This document shows, in pieces, positions 37,457 through 47,277 of a stretch of DNA of 64,000 nucleotides (position 1 is its first letter; each line of letters starts with the position of its first letter). The notes beneath the pieces were generated by a model. That model was not told the origin of the DNA. It worked only from the letters and a program-made list of their open reading frames with translations, and made no database searches. This DNA is from CAWAYH01 sp963786195 (GTDB lineage: Bacteria > Acidobacteriota > Vicinamibacteria > Vicinamibacterales > 2-12-FULL-66-21). The translations under genes were made by a program, and so were the position numbers. The DNA lies in assembly GCA_963786195.1 (NCBI GenBank), contig CAWAYH010000011.1:310001-374000 (forward strand), in the 5' to 3' direction.

Positions 37457-38137
37457 CTACGCTGGCGGTGCTCCTTTCTTGACTGGAACCGGCGCCAGCC
37501 GCCGCGTGACGTTGAGCGCCGCAATGTGGAGGTTGACATCCTTGCCGATGCGGAACCCCACCCGACCGTCGGCGCGGATGTCCTGACGTGGCACCGACAG
37601 CAGCCGGGTGCCGTTGACCGAGAGCGTCGCGCCGGCCGGATCCACGTCGACGCGGAGGACGTTCTTCACGGGCGAGTCGCCGCTGACGTAGGGCACGACC
37701 GCTTCGTGGCGCTGCCAGTTCGCGAGCGGCGCCGACTGCCCGCTCGTGCGGCGCAGCACGGCTGCATGCCCGTCGCGGCGCAGGACGAACGCCGTGTAGT
37801 CGGGCGCGGCGCCGCCCTCGAGATTCTGCCCGCCGAGGAAGACGCCGTACTCCTCCGCACTCTCACCCGGAAACAGAAAGATCTCGGCCTCGAGCGAGAA
37901 GTTGCCGTCGATAGCGTCGAGGTGTCCCGGGTACAGCAGCACGCCGGGCCCGGTCGTGATGTGCCAGCCGGGCGGCATCTGGACGAAGACCCAGCCGCCG
38001 GGCTCCATTTTCGACCCCGCCGCCAGCGGCGCCGGGGCATCCTGGCGCCATTTCCAGTCGGTTGGCGTCGTCAACTGCGCGTTCAACAGCGCAGGTGCGG
38101 CCGCCAGCCCCAACAGACCCCCGATCGCTCGTCGCAT
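37457..38137 (-). CDS. Secreted ConA-like beta-sandwich protein
   Basis: A 226-residue protein with a signal peptide (MRRAIGGLLGLAAAPALLNAQ). It has the look of a jelly-roll of the LamG/3-keto-disaccharide hydrolase group: WHITTGPGVLLYP, FSLEAEIFLFPGESAEEYGV, YTAFVLRRDGHAAVLRR, VLRVDVDPAGATLSVNGTRL and GRVGFRIGKDVNLHIAALNV. No catalytic residues can be assigned. GGAGG precedes the ATG. It is divergent from ADOP permease 2 across 107 bases. Intact. Confidence 0.65.
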   Translation of the reverse strand: MRRAIGGLLGLAAAPALLNAQLTTPTDWKWRQDAPAPLAAGSKMEPGGWVFVQMPPGWHITTGPGVLLYPGHLDAIDGNFSLEAEIFLFPGESAEEYGVFLGGQNLEGGAAPDYTAFVLRRDGHAAVLRRTSGQSAPLANWQRHEAVVPYVSGDSPVKNVLRVDVDPAGATLSVNGTRLLSVPRQDIRADGRVGFRIGKDVNLHIAALNVTRRLAPVPVKKGAPPA

Positions 38138-38244
38138 GAATCCTCCGTGAGGAACATTACGCGATTTCGTCCCACCCTGTACTCCGCCCGCAAGGCAGCC
38201 AACGGCGCGGCGCCGCGTTTCGTCCAAGGGACGGGAGGAGTCGC

Positions 38245-40634
38245 ATGTTCCGCCTGTATCAGGATTTCAAGCTTGGTGTCCGCACCCTCGTTCGCGCGCG
38301 GTTCGTGACCCTGCTGGCGGTGCTCGCCTTCGCGCTGGGGATCGGGGTCACGACGGCCGTCTTCAGCATCTTCAACGGCGTGCTCCTCCAGCCCCTGCCG
38401 TTTCCACATCCCGAAGCGCTGGTGATGGTCTACGACACACAGCCGGCCTGTGCGACCTGCCCCGCATCGTTCCCGAAGTACAGGGATTGGAGGACCCGCA
38501 ACACGGTGTTCTCCGCCATCGGCGGTTCGACACCGGCGTCGTTCGTCCTGACGGGCGTCGGCGATCCCGTCCGCGTGGTGGGCATGTCCACCACCGCCTC
38601 GCTCGTGGACGTTTTCGGCGTGCCGCCGCGCCTCGGCCGATGGTACACGGAGCAGGAAGATCAGTTCGGCGGGCCGGCGGTCGTCGTGCTGTCCCACGAT
38701 TTCTGGGCGGGCAAGCTCGGCTCCGATCCCTCGATCGTCGGCCGTCGTCTTGTCTTCGACGACAAGCCGTACGACGTGATCGGGGTGATGCCGCAAGGGT
38801 TTTCGCATCGGCGCGCCGAGGCCTTCGTGCCGCTGCAGCGCAAGCTCGATCCGTCGGCGCGCGGGAACCACTTCATGCCGACGTACGCGCGGCTCAAGGA
38901 CGGCGTCACGCTCGAGCGCGCGACGGCAGAGATGCGGACGCTCGGACAAACGCTCGCGCGTGAGTTCGGGCACAACCACGGCGTCGACGTCCGGAGCTAC
39001 TACGAAGTCGTGGTCGGCGACGTCCGCACGCCGCTGCACGTGCTGATGGGTGCCGTCCTCCTCGTACCTGCTGATTGCCTGTGCCAACGTCGCCAACCTG
39101 CTCCTCGCCTCCGGCCTGGGCCGTCTGCGCGAGTTTGCGATCCGGCTCGCGCTTGGCGCGGGGCAGAAAGATCTGGCGCGGCAGCTCACGGTCGAGGGCA
39201 TCCTCCTGGCCATGACCGGCGGCGCGCTCGGCGTCCTGCTCGCCCACTGGGCGATACGCGTGTTCGTCTTCCTGGCCGGCAATCAGCTTCCCCGTGCGAG
39301 CACGATTGCGCTGGATCGACAGGTGCTCGTGTTCGCGGCGGGCGTGACGCTGATCGTCGGATTGTGCTGTGGCCTCTGGCCGCTCCTGCGGCTTCGTGCC
39401 CGCGAGCTCACGTCCGCCATCCGTGAAGGGGACACGCGGACCGCGAGCGCCGGGGGCGGCAAGCTGGGCAACGGCCTCGTCGTGGCTGAGATCGCGCTGG
39501 CGTTCGCGCTGCTCGTCGGCGCCGGTCTCCTCGTCAAGAACCTCGTCCTGCTGAGGAGCCGTGACGCCGGCATCCGCACCGACAGAATCGTCGCGTTCGA
39601 CGTCGCGCCCGCGGGTCCGCGCTACCAGGCGCCGGAACCGGTCGTGGCGTTCTTTCACGATCTCCAGTCGCGGCTCGCGCAGGTGGACGGCGTCGAGAGC
39701 GTCGGCATGACGAGCCACCTGCCGATGTACAACTTCGGCTGGAACGGCGAGTTCCAGATCGAGGGCAAGCTGCCGTGGGGACCCAACGAGGCGCCGCTCG
39801 TCGAGTATCGCTGGATCTCCGGTGACTACCTGAAGACGCTCGGCGTGCCGCTCGTCAAGGGCCGCATGCTCGACGAGCGCGATCGCCGCGGTTCCAACAC
39901 CGTCATGATCAACGAGGCGATGGCCGACAAGTTCTGGCCCGGCCAGGATCCGCTGGGCAAGCGCTTCGGTCAGGGCACAGACCGCAGTCGGTGGAACGAG
40001 GTCGTCGGGGTCATCGGCGACGTCCGCTCGTATGGCCTCTCGCGGACTTCACCGTATGAGTTCTATCGCACGATCGATCAATCGTCGTTCAATTCGATGA
40101 CGGTCGTGATTCGCACGCGCGCCAGCGACCCGACGACGATCATCCCGGCCGCGAGGCAGATTGTCGCGTCCCTCGATTCGTCCTTGCCGCTGACCCAGGT
40201 GCAGACGATGGAGGCGGTGGTGGCCGGGTCGGTGGGGCAGCCGCGTCTGATGTCGGCGCTGACGGCACTCTTCGGCAGCTCTCGCTGGCCTGCTCGCGAT
40301 GATCGGTGTGTACGGCGTGATGGCCTACAACGTGCGGCGGCAGCGCCGCGAGTTCGGCATCCGGCTCGCGCTCGGCGCCGACGAGCGCAGCGTCCGTAAT
40401 CTGGTCGTGGTTCGCGGCCTGGCGCTGGCCGTCATCGGGATCGCGATCGGCGCGCTGGGCGCGTGGCTCCTGAGCGGGGTCGTCCGATCGATGCTGAACG
40501 ACGTCAGGCCGACAGACCCGTCGGTGTTCGTCGGGACCGCGGTGGCGCTGCTCCTCGTGGCAACGCTGGCGACCTACTTGCCCGCGCGGGCGGCGGGCCG
40601 GGTCGATCCGCTCGTGGTGCTCCGCGATTCGTAA
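38245..40634 (+). CDS. ADOP-type MacB/FtsX-like permease 2 (two frameshifts)
   Basis: About 796 residues. It lacks the long cytoplasmic extension of permease 1 and starts MFRLYQDFKLGVRTLVRARF after GGGAGGAG. First TM and MacB-PCD domain (LAFALGIGVTTAVFSIFNGV, PRLGRWYTEQEDQ), shift near 39055, then LIACANVANLLLASGLGRLR and the second half. A second shift near 40280-40300 precedes MIGVYGVMAYNVRRQRREFG. It ends PARAAGRVDPLVVLRDS. No PadR or ATPase is next to it. A DUF1801 remnant begins exactly at its 3' end. Confidence 0.85.
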
Positions 40635-40735
40635 AGACGCTCGACGATCTCCCGCTCGATCTCATCGGCGAAGTCAGCGCGCGCTGGTCCGTCGACGACT
40701 GGGTGAAGATGTATCAGCAGTCGCGGCAGAAGTAG
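40629..40735 (+). pseudogene. C-terminal remnant of a DUF1801 (YdhG-like) gene
   Basis: In the frame one base off the permease end, the reading RFVKTLDDLPLDLIGE then WSVDDWVKMYQQ ends at the TAG at 40733-40735. This matches the last 35 residues of DUF1801 proteins (RFKKLDDLPLDLIGE...). The rest of the domain is absent; upstream is only permease sequence. It looks like the breakpoint of an old deletion or rearrangement. Confidence 0.55.
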
Positions 40736-41298
40736 CGCGTCAACGGGAGAGTCTCCCCTCGGTACAGCTCGATCGACCGGCTGCCCTCGTCTGGCGCGTT
40801 GTCGTCGATCGCTCTCTCTTCGATCAGCTCGTTCGAAGCGGACGTGTGGAACGAGACGACCGTCCAGTGACCGGAGGCTGGAATCACCGGCCGATGCCAG
40901 ACAAGAGGCGGGATCGATAGCCAGCGTGTCGTGGTCGACAGCCGGGTGTCGCACAGGAGACGATTCGATTGCCATCGGCTGCCGGTCCAGGTCTGCAGGT
41001 CGCCGACGCCTCGACATGACATGACGCGCTGACGGCTGTTCGGATGGCGCTCGGCGCCGGTCGTGCAGCCCGCGCGCAGCACGAACACCCACGCGGACGC
41101 GAGGCCGTCTGGAAGTCCATTGAGCACATCCAGCGCCAACGCCTCCCACGCGAGGACGGCGGCAGGCGTTGTCGCGAGATTCTGTTCGACCCGTGCGATC
41201 GCGGCCGGGAGGTGCCGATCGGACAAGGCCGCCTGCACGGCTCGATCGAGTCTTGCGAGCAGAAGCTCCTCGTCTGGATCATGTGAGTCGGCATCCAT
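40714..41298 (-). CDS. Hypothetical protein with cupin-like C-terminus
   Basis: A 194-residue protein. The first 80 residues are helical (EELLLARLDRAVQAAL, LPAAIARVEQNLA) and the rest is beta-rich (RLSTTTRWLSIPPLVWHRPV, SGHWTVVSFHTSASNEL). The His and Glu in the second part recall a cupin metal site, but the motif is incomplete, so this is only a suggestion. ATG at 41298. Its 3' end overlaps the DUF1801 remnant on the other strand. The MATE gene lies upstream of it on the same strand, 90 bases away. Confidence 0.5.
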   Translation of the reverse strand: MDADSHDPDEELLLARLDRAVQAALSDRHLPAAIARVEQNLATTPAAVLAWEALALDVLNGLPDGLASAWVFVLRAGCTTGAERHPNSRQRVMSCRGVGDLQTWTGSRWQSNRLLCDTRLSTTTRWLSIPPLVWHRPVIPASGHWTVVSFHTSASNELIEERAIDDNAPDEGSRSIELYRGETLPLTRYFCRDC

Positions 41299-41387
41299 CA
41301 CATCTCTATTTACAACGCACGCGTCCTGGGGAAGAACAGCCAATCGCGGAATGCCCCGCATCGTGAACGCCTTCGAAGCTCGATGGC

Positions 41388-42765
41388 TCAGGCGGTCGGG
41401 GCAGGCGCCGGCGCCGCCGGCATCGGCTCGAACGCCAGCCGGAGGCGGAACTCGCGCCTGAGCATCAGGAGATTCAGAATCAGCTGCACCCAGACGGTCC
41501 CGGTCGTCAGGTACCAGATCCATCGCAGCTGGAAGTCAGGCATGCGCGCCATCACGATGAGCGGGAATCGCGACGATCAGGATGCGGGTAAAGGACGTGA
41601 TGAGCGGCGGAATCGTGTTGCCCATCGCCTGGAACATGCTCGACGAGACGAAGATCACGCCCGACGCGAGAAACGTCCAGGAGACAATCCTCAGGTACTC
41701 TTCGCCAACGGCCACGACCTGCGGATCCTGGGAGAACACGCGAACCATGCCGGCTGGTGCGATGTTGCACACGACAGCGAATACGACCATCGCGCTGGCG
41801 GCCAGGATCGCCGCGGACCGGAACGTGTCCTTGACGCGGGCCGACTGCCGGGCGCCGAAGTTCTGACCGGCGACCGGAGCCACGGCGAATCCCAGCGCCA
41901 CGATCGGCATGAAGCCGGCCTGGATGAGCCGCAACCCGATACCGAAGCCAGCCTGCGCGGCGGCGCCAAAAGGACGCGTGATGGAGTACACGAGGAACAG
42001 GTAGACGGCCGTCAGCCCGAATTCCGCGCCGGCCGGCAGACCGATTTTCAGCATCGCGCCCCACAGCTGAACCTGCGGCTTCCACCGCGACGGCATGTAG
42101 TGCAGGTAGGCGCTCGGCTTCAGGAAGTAGAACGCCAGCCAGATCGTGCCCACGCCGACGGCGACGAGCGACGACATCGCCGCGCCTGCGACGCCCAGCG
42201 CCGCGCCGGTGCCCCACCCGAAGATGAGAAACGGCGCCAGGATCATGTTCAGGATGACTGTTGCCGTCTGCACGACCATGCCCGGCTTGAAGTTGCCGGT
42301 GCCGCGGAGCGCCGAGCCCATCGCGACCATCGCGAACTGCAGCGCCATGGCCGGGATGAACCACGTCAGGTAGTCCACCGCGAGCGCCGCCGTGCGATCG
42401 TCCGCGCTCAGCTGCCCGGCATACGCGCTCCGGAGCGTCATCGCGACCACGAAAAACAACGCGCCCACCACGATGGACAGGACCTGCGACTGGTTGAACA
42501 CCAGCCCGGCGCGGTCGCGATCCTTTCGTCCGGCCGCGTGCGACACCAGCGTCGTCGTTCCGACGCCGAGCATCTGCGACACGGCCAGGACGATGAACGT
42601 GAGGTTGCCGGCGATGCTGACGGCCGCGACGGCCTCCTTGCCCAGACTGCCGACCCAGTACAGGTCGATCAGGAAGTAGAGCGTCTGGAAGGCCATCGTG
42701 ACCAGCATGAAGCTGGTCGTCTTCAGAAGATGGTTCGTCAGCGAGCCTGTCGTGAGGTCCTGCAT
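41388..42765 (-). CDS. MATE-family multidrug/Na+ antiporter (one frameshift)
   Basis: About 458 residues and 12 TM helices. MATE signatures: FQTLYFLIDLYWVGSLGKEA, GVGTTTLVSHAAGRKD, MALQFAMVAMGSALRGTGNF, and in the second half PIVALGFAVAPVAGQNFGAR and FQAMGNTIPP. The frame breaks at a GGG run (41569-41571): removing one base restores RILIVAIPLIVMARMPDFQL and a last helix to the TGA at 41388. This is one of the cleanest cases of a homopolymer indel in the window. Exporter of cationic drugs or metabolites; substrate unknown. Confidence 0.85.
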
Positions 42766-42783
42766 GGCAACACGCTGCGTCAG

Positions 42784-43266
42784 CTACATCCCTTCGTCTG
42801 CGCTGGGGCCATAGATCGCCGGCACTTTCGATCCCATGGGGCGCAGGTACGTCGACAGCTGTCCGCGATGGTGGATCTGATCGAGTAGGAAACCCCAGGC
42901 GTTATCGTATCCCGTTTCGTTCATCACTTCCTGCCCCTGCCACATGAAGGGCACGCGCTTGTCCCATTTTGCCGGCTCGATCCGCTGCAGTTTCCTGGTG
43001 ACCTCGTCGTGGTGCTTGTCGTACGTCTCGAGAATCTCCGTGACCGTCGCGGGCGTGGAGATCTCCTCCCAGTTCAGGACGCCCTTCTCGAGGCCGTCGC
43101 CGAGCACGATCTCTTCGCGCACGATGAGCCAGGCGATCTCGCGGGCGTTGCGCGACTTCGGGTCCGGTTTGTAGTCCGATTTCTCCTGAGGGATGCGGGA
43201 GATGACCTTGCGCGTGGCGGTGGCTTCCTTCTCCCAGAACTTCATGAACAGCGCTTTCTGATCCAT
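42784..43266 (-). CDS. DinB-family protein
   Basis: A 160-residue four-helix-bundle protein of the DinB/YfiT-type. It shows MKFWEKEATATRKVI, a His in YDKHHDEVTRKL, and the C-terminal LLDQIHHRGQLSTYLR with the two His that usually bind metal. ATG at 43266 has a perfect AAGGAGG site 6 bases upstream. DinB-like proteins in acidobacteria are often thiol-S-transferase-like enzymes. Intact, 18 bases after the MATE start on the same strand. Confidence 0.85.
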   Translation of the reverse strand: MDQKALFMKFWEKEATATRKVISRIPQEKSDYKPDPKSRNAREIAWLIVREEIVLGDGLEKGVLNWEEISTPATVTEILETYDKHHDEVTRKLQRIEPAKWDKRVPFMWQGQEVMNETGYDNAWGFLLDQIHHRGQLSTYLRPMGSKVPAIYGPSADEGM

Positions 43267-43350
43267 CACGGCCTCCTTACGGGACCTCAGACTATACGGC
43301 GAACAAAAAACGAAAGTCAAGGGCGAACAGGATGAGGAGGAGTACAAGAA

Positions 43351-43377
43351 AAGCCGACGTCATGTCGACGTCGGCTT
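43351..43377 (-). terminator. Rho-independent terminator
   Basis: AAGCCGACGTC (43351-43361) and GACGTCGGCTT (43367-43377) form an 11-bp stem with a 5-base loop. On the minus strand it is followed by TTTTCTTGT, so it ends the transcript of the gene at 43403-43942. Confidence 0.85.
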
Positions 43378-43402
43378 CAGTCAAACGCGTGTGCGTCTTG
43401 GA

Positions 43403-43942
43403 CTATTCGGCGCCGGTGCAGCTGCCCGCGACTACGCGGATGGCGGTGCCGCTGATCTCCGGCAGGTCCTTCGAGGTCGCGCCCTTTTCGGTCTCGGCCT
43501 GCTGACGTTCGCGAACGTCCTTCTTCTCGACCGTTCCGTCAATCTGGACGCGCTGGTTGGCGTGCTTCTTCAGCACGTCGCTCTCGAGTCCCCTGACTTC
43601 GAACATCGGCTGGATGCCGGCGGTGCCGACGGGGTCACCAGGCTTCGCGCCCGGCGCGCCGCCCGCTGACGGAATCGATCCCTTGATGACCTTCGCGCCC
43701 GTGAGGATGAAGTCCTCCATCATCCCCGCTTTCTCTGCAGTGTTCGGCGAGCGTCCCGGCACGTCCGCTTCCTTCTTGAGACAGCCTTCGAGTGTCACGG
43801 CAGATGCGGGTGCCTGCGCGGCCGTTGCCGGCTCGGTCTGCGGCGTCTGCGGTGTCTGTGTCGGCGGCTGCTGTGCCGCGGCGAGACTCGCGGCAAAGAC
43901 GCCTGCGAGCATTAGCGAACCGGAAACTTTATAGCGACTCAT
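43403..43942 (-). CDS. Secreted acidobacterial hypothetical protein, OB-fold-like
   Basis: A 179-residue exported protein. Signal peptide LMLAGVFAASLAAAQ, then a Thr/Pro/Gln-rich linker (TQTPQTPQTEPA), then a small beta domain starting VTLEGCLKKEAD, with FILTGAKVIKG, MFEVRGLES and NQRVQIDGTVEKKD. The order (EGCL, then a ligand-free barrel, then a hydrophobic strand and a closing SGTAIRVV) fits a secreted OB-fold common in this phylum. A possible disulfide pair is the Cys in EGCL and in AGSC. AAGGAGGG precedes the ATG; a terminator follows. Function unknown. Confidence 0.7.
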   Translation of the reverse strand: MSRYKVSGSLMLAGVFAASLAAAQQPPTQTPQTPQTEPATAAQAPASAVTLEGCLKKEADVPGRSPNTAEKAGMMEDFILTGAKVIKGSIPSAGGAPGAKPGDPVGTAGIQPMFEVRGLESDVLKKHANQRVQIDGTVEKKDVRERQQAETEKGATSKDLPEISGTAIRVVAGSCTGAE

Positions 43943-44296
43943 GTACTAGCCCTCCTTGATGAGCAGTATCTGCATGTCGTTTTCTCTGACCGGGGTGCCT
44001 GGCTGCAAGCCACAGACCACGTGCGGTGTGAGGAGATCCCTTCAACAGCCGCTCGAATGCAGATGAGTCGCGTGCGTGAGCATACGCAGCGAGAAGAATG
44101 TTCACGATACGCATCGCCGTCTCATCAGCGTGATGTGCGTGCGCGAGTGTGTCTTAGATGAGGTGATTGACTTTCCCCACATCTCGTCGCACAGTCTCAA
44201 TCCGCGATTGGACGCAACGAGCGCCTTTCACGCTGAGTCAGAGCGCTGCTGAGCTGGTGCCCGCCTTTGGTGCCGACGCACTCAGGAGGTGCACAC
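43943..44296. other. Intergenic region between divergent genes
   Basis: About 350 bases separate the divergent secreted protein and S8 peptidase genes. It must hold both promoters. A TTGACT at 44167-44172 could be a -35 box for the peptidase, but no convincing -10 follows. No gene, RNA or repeat was recognised. Confidence 0.5.
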
Positions 44297-47260
44297 ATGA
44301 CGTCAGCTGTTGGTCGTTCTCTTGTTCCGAAGTCGTTGTGCTTTACGGCGGCAGCCTTCTTTGCCAGCGTGCTGTCCGCCGCCTCCCAAGCTCAGCAGCC
44401 GCGTGTACCAGCACCAGGGCAGCCGTCGCCGGCTCCGATCGGCATCGAGCAACTGAGCACAGCCGCTCAGCAGCAAATCCGCGCCCTCGCCACGGACAAA
44501 CAGGCGCGCACACCCGCACAGCGCAAGATCAGCTCGCAACTGCTCTACACCGCCAAGGCGCGGCGCAACGTCTCGATCGCCGGGACCGTCACGACGCTCC
44601 GGTCGCGCGTGCCCGTCACGTCCGATGGCCGCGTCGACGTGGAGATCACGAGTCAGGCGACCAAGGAGCTGGTGGAAGTCATCGAGAAATTCGGCGGCGA
44701 GATTCTCTACGGACACGATCGCGCGTCGACCGTGCGCGCGCTGGTACCGGTCGATCGGCTCGAGGGCGTTGCTGAGCTCGCGACCGTGCGAGCCATTCGT
44801 CCGACGATGCCGGTGACGACCCACTGGAGGATGCGCGAGGGTGTGGCTGGTGAGACGCCCGCGCGACCGGGTCGACGGGCTCCTACCTTCGAAATGCGCG
44901 CGGATCAGATCCGATCGCGGCTTCGTTCGGCGCTCGACGAGATCGCCCGCCGCAGCGCGTCACCGGCGGCACGGGCGGCCGCCGTCGGAAACGCCACCAG
45001 CGAAGGGGACGTTGCGCATCGCGTCGCCGAAGCCCGCAACTTCTTTGGTGTCACGGGCGCCGGCGTCAAGATCGGCGTGCTCTCCGACAGCGTACGGTTC
45101 CTGGCGAACTCGCAGGCTTCCGGCGATCTGCCGCCGGACGTCGTCGTGCTGCCGGGACAGGACGGGATCGGCACGACCGATATCGGCGAGGGCACGGCGA
45201 TGCTCGAAATCGTCCACGACCTCGCGCCCGGTGCGAAACTGTTCTTTGCGACCGCGTTCGGCGGGCCGCAGAGCTTCGCCGACAACATCCTCGCCCTCCG
45301 CGACGCCGGCTGCGACATCATCGTCGACGACATCTTGTACGCGGGCGAGTCGCCCTTCCAGGACGGGCCGATCGCGGCCTCTGTGAACGCCGTGATCCAG
45401 AGCGGCGCGTACTACTTTTCGTCCGCCGGGAACGACGGCAACTTCAACGACGGCACGTCGAGCGTCTGGGAAGGCGACTTCAAGAAGGCCAACGCCACGA
45501 TCCCGCTGCTCGCCGGTGCCGGGGAGCTGCACGACTTCGGCAGCGGCGTCGTGTCCAACCGGGCGGAGAGTACGTCAGGGTTCATCCTTGGCTTGTATTG
45601 GTCCGATCCGCTGGGCGGCTCCGGCAACGACTACGATCTGTACATCCTCAACAGCACGCTCACCGTGGTCCTGGATGCGTCGACCGATGTGCAGGACGGC
45701 GATGACGATCCGTTTGAGGGGACGTTCCCCGGCGCGTTCGGCGGCGAACGGGTCGTCGTGGTGAAGTTCTCCGGCGAGAAACGCGCCCTGCACCTCAACA
45801 ACTACGGCGGCCAGTTCGGGATTGCCACGAGCGGCAGCACGCACGGCCACAACTCGGCAGCCGACGCGTTCGGCATCGCGGCCATCAACGTCGCGACCGC
45901 CGGCGGCGGCCCGTTCATCGGAGGCGCAACCAATCCGATCGAGCTCTTCAGCTCCGACGGCTTCCGCCGCGTGTTCTTCGAAGAAGACGGCACGCCGTTC
46001 AAGCCGAACAAGTTCCTGTTCAGCAACGGCGGCGAGCTGCGGCGCAAGCCGGACCTCACCGCTGCGGACGGCGTCGAGACCACGGTCCCGCAGTTCGAAG
46101 CGTTCTTCGGCACGTCCGCCTCGGCGCCGCACGCCGCTGCGATAGCGGGGCTGCTCAAGTCGGCGCGCCCGAACATCAAACAGAACCGACTCCGCCGCGC
46201 GCTGCAGGAGACCGCGCTCGACATCGAGGCTGCCGGCCGCGATCGCGATTCCGGCTTCGGCATCATCAGCGCCTTCGGCGCGCTGACGTTCATCGATGCG
46301 CCGCCCGCGCCGTTCCTGGACCTCGGGACGATCACCGCAACCCCGACGACCGGCGACGGTGATGCGTTCATCGAACCGGGCGAGTCAGCCAGCCTGCTCG
46401 CTCAGCTCGTCAATCTCGGCGGGGCGACCGCGCTCGACGTCGAGGGCGTCATCGCGACCTCTACGCCGGGGGTGACGCTCGGAGTCTCCGCCTCCGACTA
46501 TCCCAACATCGGCTCGAACGGGCAGGCCGCCGCCAACCTCACGCCCTACACGTTTTCGCTCGCACCGAGCGCGCCGTGCGGGCTGGCTCCGGACTTCACG
46601 CTGACCGCGAGCTACTCCAACGGGCTGAACAGCCCGCAGACCTTCTCGTTCAAGGTTCCGACTGGAGCGCCGGGCACGACGTCGACGACGACCAGCTTCA
46701 CTGGTCCCGCGGTGCCGATTCCGGACAACAACCCGGCAGGCACCGCCATTCCCGTGATGGTAAGCGGTGTGTCTGGAGCGATCGCGGACATTACGTTCAG
46801 GTTCGACGGATCCGCGTGCACCTCGGCGATTGGCGCGACGACGGTCGGGCTCGATCACACATGGGTCGGCGACCTCGTGATCAGCCTCACCTCGCCAAAC
46901 GGCACGACCGTCACGCTGGCCAGCCGGCCGGGCGGCGTTCTCAACAGCGGCAACAACTTCTGCAATACCGTGTTCGATGACGACGCGGTGTCGTCCATTC
47001 AAGCGATTACGCCCGCAGGCGCACCGTATACCGGGACGTTCCGGCCCGCGTCGCCGCTGGCGGCGGTGAAAGGCGAGGATCCAAACGGTACCTGGACGCT
47101 GCGCGTCTCCGACAACGCGTCGCTCGATGTCGGCAACGTCCGGGCGTTCTCGCTCGTGATCACGCCGTTCGTGTGCGACAGCTCGCCCGCGCCGATTGCG
47201 ACGGCGGCACCGAAGCCCGCGTCAGCCGGGCTGGCTGTCGAACGTGTGACGGTTCGCTGA
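44297..47260 (+). CDS. Secreted S8 subtilase-like peptidase with Glu in place of catalytic His, C-terminal P-domain
   Basis: A 987-residue exported protein, start ATG 44297 with AGGAGG 7 bases before it. Signal peptide, a propeptide-like region (about 50-230), then the subtilase domain: GVKIGVLSDSVRF (D264), DIGEGTAMLEIVHDLAPGAK, FSSAGNDGNFND (N379, oxyanion) and FGTSASAPHAAAIAGLL (S607). At the place of the usual HGT the sequence has E298-G-T, so the triad would be Asp-Glu-Ser, more like sedolisins. After the domain are a beta-sandwich (about 665-790, TGDGDAFIEPGES) and a P-domain of proprotein-convertase type (DHTWVGDLVISLTSPNG, GTWTLRVSDNASLDVGNV). The gene is intact. Confidence 0.82.
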   Translation: MTSAVGRSLVPKSLCFTAAAFFASVLSAASQAQQPRVPAPGQPSPAPIGIEQLSTAAQQQIRALATDKQARTPAQRKISSQLLYTAKARRNVSIAGTVTTLRSRVPVTSDGRVDVEITSQATKELVEVIEKFGGEILYGHDRASTVRALVPVDRLEGVAELATVRAIRPTMPVTTHWRMREGVAGETPARPGRRAPTFEMRADQIRSRLRSALDEIARRSASPAARAAAVGNATSEGDVAHRVAEARNFFGVTGAGVKIGVLSDSVRFLANSQASGDLPPDVVVLPGQDGIGTTDIGEGTAMLEIVHDLAPGAKLFFATAFGGPQSFADNILALRDAGCDIIVDDILYAGESPFQDGPIAASVNAVIQSGAYYFSSAGNDGNFNDGTSSVWEGDFKKANATIPLLAGAGELHDFGSGVVSNRAESTSGFILGLYWSDPLGGSGNDYDLYILNSTLTVVLDASTDVQDGDDDPFEGTFPGAFGGERVVVVKFSGEKRALHLNNYGGQFGIATSGSTHGHNSAADAFGIAAINVATAGGGPFIGGATNPIELFSSDGFRRVFFEEDGTPFKPNKFLFSNGGELRRKPDLTAADGVETTVPQFEAFFGTSASAPHAAAIAGLLKSARPNIKQNRLRRALQETALDIEAAGRDRDSGFGIISAFGALTFIDAPPAPFLDLGTITATPTTGDGDAFIEPGESASLLAQLVNLGGATALDVEGVIATSTPGVTLGVSASDYPNIGSNGQAAANLTPYTFSLAPSAPCGLAPDFTLTASYSNGLNSPQTFSFKVPTGAPGTTSTTTSFTGPAVPIPDNNPAGTAIPVMVSGVSGAIADITFRFDGSACTSAIGATTVGLDHTWVGDLVISLTSPNGTTVTLASRPGGVLNSGNNFCNTVFDDDAVSSIQAITPAGAPYTGTFRPASPLAAVKGEDPNGTWTLRVSDNASLDVGNVRAFSLVITPFVCDSSPAPIATAAPKPASAGLAVERVTVR

Positions 47261-47277
47261 CGGGATCCGCTGCAGTC

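Noticed and set aside
36247..37482. 411-residue plus-strand frame
   Set aside because: Antisense to the intact MFS transporter; extremely Asp/Arg/Glu-rich with no domain.
43929..44114. 61-residue minus-strand frame in the intergenic region
   Set aside because: No ribosome site, no hydrophobic or conserved pattern; likely chance.
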